Positions 9,189 through 16,171 of a stretch of 27,643 bases of DNA are shown piece after piece. The stretch's first letter is position 1; the number at the start of each line of letters is the position of its first letter. The notes below the pieces were generated by a model, which saw nothing but the letters and a program-made list of their open reading frames with translations, did not search any database and was not told where the DNA came from. Source of the DNA: Fontibacterium sp038145245 (GTDB lineage: Bacteria > Pseudomonadota > Alphaproteobacteria > Pelagibacterales > Pelagibacteraceae); assembly GCA_038145245.1 (NCBI GenBank), contig JAYQPI010000009.1, forward strand, positions 1 to 27,643, read 5' to 3'. The translations under genes and the position numbers were made by a program.

Positions 9189-10591
9189 CTTTTAAAATTA
9201 CAACTAATGATCAGGTTCATTTTATTGGCATAGGTGGAATAGGCATGAGCGGTATTGCTGAAATTATGCACAATATCGGATTCAAAGTTCAAGGTAGTGA
9301 TCCATCAAGAAATAATAAAAATATAAAAAGATTGCAAAAGCTTGGATTAAAAGTTTTTTTTAATCATGCAAGAAAAAATATAGGAAATTCTAAACTGGTG
9401 GTATTTTCATCTGCAATTAGCAAAGATAATCCAGAATTAAGAGAGGCAAAAATAAAAAAAATACCGGTTATTCAGAGAGTAGAGATGCTTTCTGAAATTG
9501 TTAGATTAAAAAAAAATATAGTTATCAGTGGAGCTCATGGCAAAACTACAATTACTTCATTGATATCAACACTCTTATTTAAAGCAAAATTAGACCCAAT
9601 GATTATTAATGGAGGCATATTAAACTCAATTAATTCAAATGCATTATTTGGAAAAGGAGATTGGGCAGTTGTCGAAGCAGATGAATCTGATGGTAGTTTT
9701 TTAAAAATACCAATTACCTATTCCGTAGTCAGTAATATTGATAAGGAGCATTTAGATTATTATAAAAATTTTAATAATCTGTATAAAAGTTTTGAAACTT
9801 TTATAAATAAGACGCCTTTAATTGGTAAATCATTTGTTTGCACTGATGATAAATTCTTAAAAAAAATTTTAAAAAATAAGAATAAGTCTAACATCATTAC
9901 TTATGGTTTTGAAAATGGATCAGATCTTCATCCTTACAATGTGAAAAATTTAGGAAAATTGATGTGTTTTAATATATCTGTAAAACTTAATAATAAAGTT
10001 GAACACATTAAAAATATTGAATTAAATTTATTGGGTAGACACAATGTGCTCAATGCAACTGCTGCCATAGGTGTTGCTAAAAGTTTAGGTATTAAAAATA
10101 ATATTATAAAAAAAACTTTAAAAAATTTTTTAGGGGTACAAAGAAGATTAACTAAAATCACTAATTTTAGAGGAAGTGAAATTTATGATGATTATGCCCA
10201 TCATCCAACAGAAATTACATCGGTTTTAAATGCTATTAAATCGGGTTTTAAGGATAAGAAAATTGTAACAATATTTCAGCCCCACAGATATTCAAGAGTT
10301 GCTTCTTTAAGAAAAGAATTTGCAAATGCATTTAAAGATAGTGATTTAGTTGTTTTATGTCCTATTTATGCAGCTAGTGAGAAACCAATAAAAAATATTA
10401 ATCATTATGAATTGGCTAAGCTTATTAAAAAGAGTTCAAAAAAAGATGTTATATGCATAGAAAATCAATTTGATTTAGAAAGATTTATAAAACGTCATAC
10501 TTATGGAAATGAAGTTATTGTTTGTATGGGAGCAGGAAGTATTAGTAGTTGGATTAGAGAAATTGCTGTTAATTTAAAAAATGAACATTAA
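9185..10591 (+). CDS. murC: UDP-MurNAc:L-alanine ligase MurC
   Basis: First amino-acid-adding ligase of the cytoplasmic pathway (L-Ala onto UDP-MurNAc). The protein has 468 residues. The N-terminal nucleotide-binding motif VHFIGIGGIGMSGIAE (11-26) and the SSAIS block (75-79) are characteristic of MurC. The P-loop GAHGKTT is at 116-122. The VVEADESDGSF block (near 162-172) carries the conserved acidic and Ser residues. The C-terminal domain begins with YDDYAHHPTEI and continues with FQPHRYSR, both diagnostic of MurC. It overlaps murG by four bases (ATGA), and its own end overlaps murB by 11 bases. Confidence 0.97.
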   Translation: MTFKITTNDQVHFIGIGGIGMSGIAEIMHNIGFKVQGSDPSRNNKNIKRLQKLGLKVFFNHARKNIGNSKLVVFSSAISKDNPELREAKIKKIPVIQRVEMLSEIVRLKKNIVISGAHGKTTITSLISTLLFKAKLDPMIINGGILNSINSNALFGKGDWAVVEADESDGSFLKIPITYSVVSNIDKEHLDYYKNFNNLYKSFETFINKTPLIGKSFVCTDDKFLKKILKNKNKSNIITYGFENGSDLHPYNVKNLGKLMCFNISVKLNNKVEHIKNIELNLLGRHNVLNATAAIGVAKSLGIKNNIIKKTLKNFLGVQRRLTKITNFRGSEIYDDYAHHPTEITSVLNAIKSGFKDKKIVTIFQPHRYSRVASLRKEFANAFKDSDLVVLCPIYAASEKPIKNINHYELAKLIKKSSKKDVICIENQFDLERFIKRHTYGNEVIVCMGAGSISSWIREIAVNLKNEH

Positions 10592-11489
10592 TTTTTATTC
10601 ACAACTAAAAAAAAATATTCAAGGAGAGTTGAGAGAAAATTTTGATTTATCTAAATCTAATTGGCTAGGAATTGGCGGAAAAGCAAAATTTTTTTTTAAG
10701 CCAAAGGATCTTAAAGATTTACAAATATTTTTAAGAAATAATAACCAACATCTTCCAGTTATTGCAATTGGCTCTGGTTCAAATTTATTAATTAGAGACA
10801 AGGGGTTTGATGGCGTAGTTATTAAATTTGGAAAAGATTTTGATTATATAAAGATTAATAATGACATTATTAATTGTGGACCAGCAACCCAAAAATCTTT
10901 TTTGGCTGAATATGCCGCTAATAATAATTTAACTGGTTTTGAATTTTTATATTGCATTCCAGGAACTGTTGCGGGGGGTGTTATTATGAACTCAGGCTGC
11001 TATGATAGCGATATATCCAAAGTAGTATTGAACATTTCAGCAATCGATATGAATGGAGAAATTAAAATTATTGATAAAAAAGAAATAAATTTTTCTTATC
11101 GACATAGTTCTCTTACTAAAAATCAAATTATTACCAATATTGAGATGAAGGGATCTTTTCTTGAAAAGGATAAAGTATTAGAAATTATGAAGAATTTAAA
11201 AAATAAAAAAGATACTGAACAGCCGCAAAAGATTAAAACAGGAGGCAGTACTTTTAAAAATCCACATAATTCAAAAAAAAAAGCTTGGCAATTAATAAAA
11301 GAATCTGGTTGTGCTGATTTAAAAATTGGTGAGATTAAACTATCTAATTTACATTGTAATTTTTTAGAGAATTTAGGTAAAGCAAGTTCAGAGGATGCGG
11401 AAAATTTAATTGAAAAAATACAAAAAGAAGTTTTCAAAAAAACTAATATAAACCTAGAATTAGAATTAGAAGTTGTGGGAACAAAATGA
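10581..11489 (+). CDS. murB: UDP-N-acetylenolpyruvoylglucosamine reductase MurB
   Basis: FAD- and NADPH-dependent enzyme that makes UDP-MurNAc. The protein has 302 residues, the length of the shorter (type II) MurB form. FAD-binding features are GSGSNLLIRD (64-73) and the PGTVAGGVIMNSG segment (128-140), which corresponds to the usual PGTIGGALRMNAG. YRHSS at 173-177 contains the conserved Tyr and Arg. GGSTFKNP at 221-228 contains the proton-donating Ser223, and the C-terminal Glu near 295 is present. Its place between murC and ddl is typical of Alphaproteobacteria. The start overlaps the murC end by 11 bases and its TGA overlaps the ddl ATG. A ten-A run occurs at 11273-11282. Confidence 0.96.
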   Translation: MNINFYSQLKKNIQGELRENFDLSKSNWLGIGGKAKFFFKPKDLKDLQIFLRNNNQHLPVIAIGSGSNLLIRDKGFDGVVIKFGKDFDYIKINNDIINCGPATQKSFLAEYAANNNLTGFEFLYCIPGTVAGGVIMNSGCYDSDISKVVLNISAIDMNGEIKIIDKKEINFSYRHSSLTKNQIITNIEMKGSFLEKDKVLEIMKNLKNKKDTEQPQKIKTGGSTFKNPHNSKKKAWQLIKESGCADLKIGEIKLSNLHCNFLENLGKASSEDAENLIEKIQKEVFKKTNINLELELEVVGTK

Positions 11490-12406
11490 AAAAAGAAAAA
11501 GTCACAGTTTTGATGGGCGGAATATCAGCCGAAAGAGAGGTAAGCTTAGATAGTGGCAAAGCCTGTGCAAAAGCTCTTGTAGAAATTGGTTTTGATGTGA
11601 CATGTTTAGATGCAAAAGATGATTTTATAGAAAAATTAATTAAGAATAAACCTGATAAAGTTTTTAATGCTCTGCACGGAAGATTTGGAGAAGATGGTTC
11701 TATCCAGGGATTGTTGGAGCATTTAAAAATACCTTACACACATTCTGGAATTTTATCCTCAGCAATTGCTATGGATAAATTAACATCGAAAAGAATTTTT
11801 AAAGATGCCAAAATTAGTTCTCCAGATTATCAAGTTATTAAAAATTTAGATGAGTTTCAAAGTTCTAAAATTGGATATCCTTGCGTTGTTAAACCAAATA
11901 ATGAAGGGTCAAGCGTAGATGTTTATGTTTTTAATGAACCAAAAAAAAAAGATGAAGAGACAATTGTGTCTTTATTAAAGAAATATAGTTTTTTAATTTT
12001 AGAAAAATATATCCCAGGAAGAGAAATACAGGTTGCTGTCATGGGCTCAAAAGCTTTGGGCGGAATAGAGATTGTTCCGACAAGATCTTTTTATGATTAT
12101 GAGGCAAAATATTCAGCTAACGCTAAAACGCAGCATATTATTCCTGTCAAAATAAATGAAAATGATTATAAAAATATTTTAGATATAGCTTTGCAGGCTC
12201 ATAATATTTTGGGTTGTAGAGGAGTAACGAGATCTGATTTTAGATATAATGAGTCTGACAAGGATAATAAAATTTATATTCTTGAAGTAAATACTCAACC
12301 AGGCATGACAAGTCTTTCTTTGGTTCCAGAGATTGCTAATTATTACGGAATATCTTTTAATGAATTAGTAAGATGGATAATTAATGATGCTTCTATTAAT
12401 AGATGA
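11486..12406 (+). CDS. ddl: D-alanine:D-alanine ligase Ddl
   Basis: ATP-grasp ligase that makes the D-Ala-D-Ala dipeptide used by MurF. The protein has 306 residues, the size of DdlB. SAEREVSL at 14-21 contains the Glu16 that positions the first D-Ala. NALHGRFGEDG (61-71) and YTHSGILSSAIAMDK (84-98) are typical. The VVKPNNEGSSVDV block binds ATP, and the C-terminal EVNTQPGMTSLS block supplies metal- and substrate-binding residues. The SFYDYEAKY segment retains the Tyr associated with D-Ala-D-Ala rather than D-Ala-D-lactate synthesis. A weak GGGA element at 11477-11480, six to seven bases before the ATG, is one of the few ribosome-binding-like sequences in the window. A ten-A run lies at 11941-11950. 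Confidence 0.96.
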   Translation: MKKEKVTVLMGGISAEREVSLDSGKACAKALVEIGFDVTCLDAKDDFIEKLIKNKPDKVFNALHGRFGEDGSIQGLLEHLKIPYTHSGILSSAIAMDKLTSKRIFKDAKISSPDYQVIKNLDEFQSSKIGYPCVVKPNNEGSSVDVYVFNEPKKKDEETIVSLLKKYSFLILEKYIPGREIQVAVMGSKALGGIEIVPTRSFYDYEAKYSANAKTQHIIPVKINENDYKNILDIALQAHNILGCRGVTRSDFRYNESDKDNKIYILEVNTQPGMTSLSLVPEIANYYGISFNELVRWIINDASINR

Positions 12407-13071
12407 TCAAAACCAAGAGATATATTTTTCTCACTTTATTAATTTTTCTTACAACATTTAATCCAGAATTACCTTTATTAAAACTTGGTTTATTTATTAT
12501 TAAAACTGTTAATGTCTCTGGTTCAAAGAATAGTGATTTAGAAAAAATTAAAAAACAATTTAATTACTTCGTTAACACAAGTATTTTAAGTCTAGATCGT
12601 AAAAAACTGAATGAGATAGTATTGCAAAATGAGTGGATAAATTTTGTAAATATTAAAAAAAAATTTCCATCAACAATTAATGTAATAGTAGTTGAGCACG
12701 AACCATTTGTATTTTGGAAAAAAGGTAATAATAACATAATAATTACTAAGGAATTTACATTAATAGAAAAATTTAATTTAAGTAATTTTTCTAATCAAAT
12801 TCAAGCTAAAGGCAACTTTGATATTCAAGATCTAAAAAAACTTTATAAAGCATTAATTAGCAATAATTTTGACTTATCTAGTATCTCTAGTTTTGAATTT
12901 GTAAATTCTGAAAGATGGGATTTATTTCTAAAAGGTAATAAAAAAATTATGCTTGGTAGACATGATTATATTCAACAAATTAACAATCTAAACAAAATAC
13001 TTCTTCAGTCCAAAGAAGAGAAATTTACATATATTGATTTAAGACTTAAGAACAAAATTTTTGTAAAATAG
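12403..13071 (+). CDS. ftsQ: Cell division protein FtsQ
   Basis: Single-pass inner-membrane protein that links cytoplasmic and periplasmic divisome parts through FtsL and FtsB. The protein has 222 residues, short compared with many FtsQ proteins of about 250-300. The cytoplasmic tail is only about six residues, followed by a hydrophobic segment at about 7-18. A POTRA-like region is at about 33-100, with IIKTVNVSGSKNSD at its start and KKFPSTINVIVVEHEP near its end, both typical of FtsQ. The C-terminal beta region ends with FTYIDLRLKNKIFVK, matching the conserved YIDLR end block. Overall similarity is low, as usual for FtsQ, so the call also rests on the position between ddl and ftsA. It overlaps ddl by four bases. 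Confidence 0.9.
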   Translation: MIKTKRYIFLTLLIFLTTFNPELPLLKLGLFIIKTVNVSGSKNSDLEKIKKQFNYFVNTSILSLDRKKLNEIVLQNEWINFVNIKKKFPSTINVIVVEHEPFVFWKKGNNNIIITKEFTLIEKFNLSNFSNQIQAKGNFDIQDLKKLYKALISNNFDLSSISSFEFVNSERWDLFLKGNKKIMLGRHDYIQQINNLNKILLQSKEEKFTYIDLRLKNKIFVK

Positions 13072-13074
13072 TTA

Positions 13075-14307
13075 ATGATTCAAAAAAATGAATTAATCGC
13101 ATCTATAGATATTGGTTCATCTAAAATTAAGTGCCTGATTGCAAAATTTAAAAATAATAAAATTGAAATTTTAGGAAAGTCGATTGTTGAATCAAAAGGA
13201 ATTACAAAAGGTCTAATTACAAATTTTCACGAAGCAAATTTAGCAGTACGTAAATGTTTAGAAATTGCAGAAAAACAAGCTGGTATTTCTTTAGATAATA
13301 TTATTGTAAGTGCAGAATTTGAAAATATTTCCAGTAATTTATTAACAGAATATAAAAATGTGTATGGTGATCAGATAGAACATGAAAAAGATATTCAGGG
13401 ACTTATACAAATTGCTGTAGATGAAATTATTAAAAATAATAAAGATAAAGCAATTTTACATATATTTTCTTCTAATTATAAAATTGATAAAAAAATTGTC
13501 GTTGATAATCCAGTTGGTTTTAAAGCAAATATTTTTTCAGCTGATATTCATGCGATTACAGTTGAACGTTCTACGCTTGATAATTTAAAAAATATTATCA
13601 ATTCCTGCGAATTATCAGTTGAAAATTATATTTTTGGCACTTATGCCCTCGGTTTATCTTTTTTAAATGAAGATGATTTACACGAGGGAGTGATTTGCAT
13701 TGATTTTGGCAAAGATAAGACAAGTTTTGCAATATTTGAAAATAATTCACTTTTTTATGTGGGCGTTATTCCATACGGATCAAATCAGGTTACAAAGGAC
13801 TTAGCTAAAATACTTGATATTAAAACAGAGGTTGCAGAAAGAATTAAAATTGAGTGTGGAGAATGTATATTAAATGAAAATATTATAGGCAAGATTGAAT
13901 ATTTGCCGGTTCATTTATTTCCGGACGATGATTTCAGAAAAATTTCTAAGACAATGATTAATACTATTATCAATTCTAGAATAGAAGAGATTCTGCAGTT
14001 AATTTATAGAAAAATCAGATCATATAATCTAATTGATATAAAAGATAAGAAAATTTATCTCTCTGGAAGAGGCTCAAATTTAGTTGGATTATCAAATTTA
14101 ATAAAAAAATATTTTTCACAAAGAACAGAACTTGTTTTACAAAAAAAACATGAGGATCAAAATTTAGTTAATAATTTGTCGCAAGATTTTTTAGTTTGTT
14201 ATGGAATAGTTAAAAACTATTTTTATGGATTTACCTCCGAGGCTTTGCCAATTAAATTTAAAAATACAGGCTTATTTTCAAGATTTTTATCTATTTTTCA
14301 AAAGTAG
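13075..14307 (+). CDS. ftsA: Cell division protein FtsA
   Basis: Actin-like ATPase that tethers FtsZ filaments to the membrane and recruits later divisome proteins. The protein has 410 residues. Phosphate 1 is SIDIGSSKIKC (10-20). The 1C domain region includes the VDNPVGF block (143-149). Phosphate 2 is CIDFGKDKTSFAI (208-220), and the LSGRGSNLVGL adenosine-binding block is near residue 330-340. The last 16 residues contain GLFSRFLSIFQK, an amphipathic helix matching the membrane-targeting sequence of FtsA. The start is three bases after ftsQ. No ftsZ follows: the next gene, after 65 bases, is lpxC. FtsA is full length with intact nucleotide motifs, so FtsZ is presumably encoded elsewhere in the genome. 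Confidence 0.95.
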   Translation: MIQKNELIASIDIGSSKIKCLIAKFKNNKIEILGKSIVESKGITKGLITNFHEANLAVRKCLEIAEKQAGISLDNIIVSAEFENISSNLLTEYKNVYGDQIEHEKDIQGLIQIAVDEIIKNNKDKAILHIFSSNYKIDKKIVVDNPVGFKANIFSADIHAITVERSTLDNLKNIINSCELSVENYIFGTYALGLSFLNEDDLHEGVICIDFGKDKTSFAIFENNSLFYVGVIPYGSNQVTKDLAKILDIKTEVAERIKIECGECILNENIIGKIEYLPVHLFPDDDFRKISKTMINTIINSRIEEILQLIYRKIRSYNLIDIKDKKIYLSGRGSNLVGLSNLIKKYFSQRTELVLQKKHEDQNLVNNLSQDFLVCYGIVKNYFYGFTSEALPIKFKNTGLFSRFLSIFQK

Positions 14308-14372
14308 AAATCGTAACAAAAGGTGATTAGCTATTGATGTGAATTTTACTAAATATCTGTTTTATAAAAAAT
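14308..14372 (+). promoter_or_regulatory. ftsA-lpxC gap, possible promoter for lpxC-bamD-ligA
   Basis: This 65-base AT-rich gap is the largest in the window and the first break after the tightly packed dcw genes. A sequence resembling a -10 box (TAAATA at 14352-14357) is preceded 17 bases upstream by TTAGCT, a poor -35 match. TATAAA close to the lpxC start is another candidate. No hairpin and T-run typical of an intrinsic terminator is visible, and no coding remnant of ftsZ can be recognised. A promoter is inferred mainly from spacing; read-through from ftsA is equally possible. Confidence 0.25.
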
Positions 14373-15290
14373 ATGTACCAAAAGACTTTAAAGTCAAAAA
14401 TTAATTTTAAAGGAGTGGGATTACATAGTGGGTTAGTCGCTAATCTTGTAGTTAAACCATCAGAACCAAATTCTGGAATAACCTTTGTAAGAACTGATTA
14501 CAAAGGAAAAGAAAAAATTATTCATGCTCATATTAGTAATGCTTTGCCTGCAAAGTTGTGTACTAAAATTTCTAACGAAAATGTTTCAATTTCAACTATC
14601 GAACATTTAATGTCCGCTTTATCGGGCATGGGAATTGATAATGCCCTAGTAGAAGTTGACAGCGAAGAAATACCAATATTAGACGGGAGTTCAAAAGAGT
14701 TTGCGATTGCTATTCAAGATGTTGGTGCAACAGTTCAAAATTCTGAAAAAAAATATATTAAAATTTTAAAAAAAATTATTGTTAAAGATAAAGACAAATC
14801 TATTTCAATTGAACCAACAAATAAAAATAAATTAGAAATTGATTATGAAATTGATTTTCATGATCGAGTTATTAAAAAACAAAGAAAAAAAATATATCTT
14901 GAAAAAAATGGATATATGGAAGTTCATGACTCAAGAACTTTTTGTTTACAAAAAGATCTTGAAAATATTTTTAAGATGGGACTTGCAAAAGGAGGTTCCC
15001 TGGATAATGCAATTGTTGTTTCTGAAGATAAAGTTTTAAACCAAGATGGTCTAAGATACAAAGATGAGTTTGTGAGACATAAGATTTTAGATTGTATCGG
15101 AGATTTATATTTGGCAGGTCACTGTATTATTGGAAAAGTAAATTGTTATCAAGGGGGTCATGATATGACTCGTAAGTTATTAGATACACTAATTAAAAAT
15201 AAAAATGCATGGAATTTTACAACTCAAAAAACAAAAAACTTCTCTTCGATAAGCTCATATTTGCCAAATCAACTTGTAGTGAATTTATAA
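14373..15290 (+). CDS. lpxC: UDP-3-O-acyl-N-acetylglucosamine deacetylase LpxC
   Basis: Zinc amidase that performs the committed step of lipid A synthesis, showing that the organism makes lipopolysaccharide or a lipid A derivative. The protein has 305 residues. The N-terminus has FKGVGLHSG (12-20). Zinc ligands are His78 (in STIEHLMSAL), His236 and Asp240 (in FVRHKILD), and the catalytic His263 lies in GGHDMTRKLL. The catalytic Glu is Glu77 of the same IEH motif. ILDGSSKEF (102-110) is also typical. It follows ftsA by 65 bases, where most alphaproteobacteria have ftsZ in between. It precedes bamD by 50 bases, linking peptidoglycan and outer-membrane biogenesis genes. Confidence 0.97.
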   Translation: MYQKTLKSKINFKGVGLHSGLVANLVVKPSEPNSGITFVRTDYKGKEKIIHAHISNALPAKLCTKISNENVSISTIEHLMSALSGMGIDNALVEVDSEEIPILDGSSKEFAIAIQDVGATVQNSEKKYIKILKKIIVKDKDKSISIEPTNKNKLEIDYEIDFHDRVIKKQRKKIYLEKNGYMEVHDSRTFCLQKDLENIFKMGLAKGGSLDNAIVVSEDKVLNQDGLRYKDEFVRHKILDCIGDLYLAGHCIIGKVNCYQGGHDMTRKLLDTLIKNKNAWNFTTQKTKNFSSISSYLPNQLVVNL

Positions 15291-15340
15291 TTTTAGTGGT
15301 AAAACTTAATTAAAAGAATTAATAAAAACTTTTAATTTTA

Positions 15341-16165
15341 ATGTTTAAGCTAAAAATAATATTCCATATTTTATTAATTATAACATTTTTGTTAGGCTGT
15401 TCTTCATCGAATGATAAGCCTTTAGTGGCTCCTCCCAAAGAAAAAGTTAGTCTGCCTAAGTTATGGGGTTATGCCATGGATGATTTTAATGAAGGCAAGG
15501 CAGAAGGTGCAATTGAAAAGTTTAAAATGGTAGAAAAGGATTACTCTTATACCGAATGGGCTCCAAAATCGTTACTAATGATGGCGTATGTTTACTACGA
15601 GGCAAATCGTTGTCCAGATACACTTTCTGTGCTTGAGCGTTATATAAAATTTTATCCAAACAACCCTGAAAGAGTTTATGTAGAGTATCTAAAAGGTGTT
15701 TGTTATTTTGAAGAAGTGAGCGAATTTTCCAAAGATCAAGAAAAAACTGTTAAAGCAATTGATCAATTTAAATCATTAATAAAAGGTTATCCAAATACTG
15801 AGTATGCGGATGATGCTAAATATAAGTTGGACCTGCTGAATGATTTGATGGCAGGCAAAGAAATGTACGTTGCAAGATACTACATGAATAAGCAAAAATG
15901 GGCCGCGGCAATCAATAGATTAAAGACGATTGTAGATAAATATCAAACAACAATTTATATCGAAGAGGCTTTATATAGACTTATTGAGATTTATCACAAA
16001 CTTGGGTTAGTGGAAGACGCTAATAAAACTGCAGCAATTTTAGGTTATAATTTTAACTCTAGTGAATGGTATAAAAAGAGTTATTTATTAGTTTCAACAA
16101 ATCTTACAACTTTACCTAAAAAAGATAAATCTCTTTTAGATAGTTTTAAAAAAATAATTAATTAA
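15341..16165 (+). CDS. bamD: Outer membrane protein assembly lipoprotein BamD
   Basis: Lipoprotein component of the BAM complex that inserts beta-barrel proteins into the outer membrane. The protein has 274 residues. A signal peptide with lipobox LLGC places the acylated Cys at 20, followed by Ser residues that suit outer-membrane sorting. The mature part carries repeated TPR-like helical pairs, for example WGYAMDDFNEGKAEGAIEKF near 42-61. The segments YKL.LLNDLMAGKEMYVARYY and AAINRLKTIVDKYQTT strongly resemble the family core. The lpxC-bamD adjacency is conserved in Alphaproteobacteria. The 50-base gap before it is AT-rich with no clear ribosome-binding motif. ligA begins six bases after its stop, where recN is often found. 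Confidence 0.94.
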   Translation: MFKLKIIFHILLIITFLLGCSSSNDKPLVAPPKEKVSLPKLWGYAMDDFNEGKAEGAIEKFKMVEKDYSYTEWAPKSLLMMAYVYYEANRCPDTLSVLERYIKFYPNNPERVYVEYLKGVCYFEEVSEFSKDQEKTVKAIDQFKSLIKGYPNTEYADDAKYKLDLLNDLMAGKEMYVARYYMNKQKWAAAINRLKTIVDKYQTTIYIEEALYRLIEIYHKLGLVEDANKTAAILGYNFNSSEWYKKSYLLVSTNLTTLPKKDKSLLDSFKKIIN

Positions 16166-16171
16166 CTTTTA

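Noticed and set aside
11123..11437. 104-codon open frame antisense to murB
   Set aside because: It lies wholly within a well-supported gene, resembles no known family and is expected by chance in the complement of Lys/Asn-rich coding DNA.
14308..14372. Possible remnant of ftsZ
   Set aside because: No frame of the 65 bases gives a recognisable FtsZ segment and the stretch is too short to judge.
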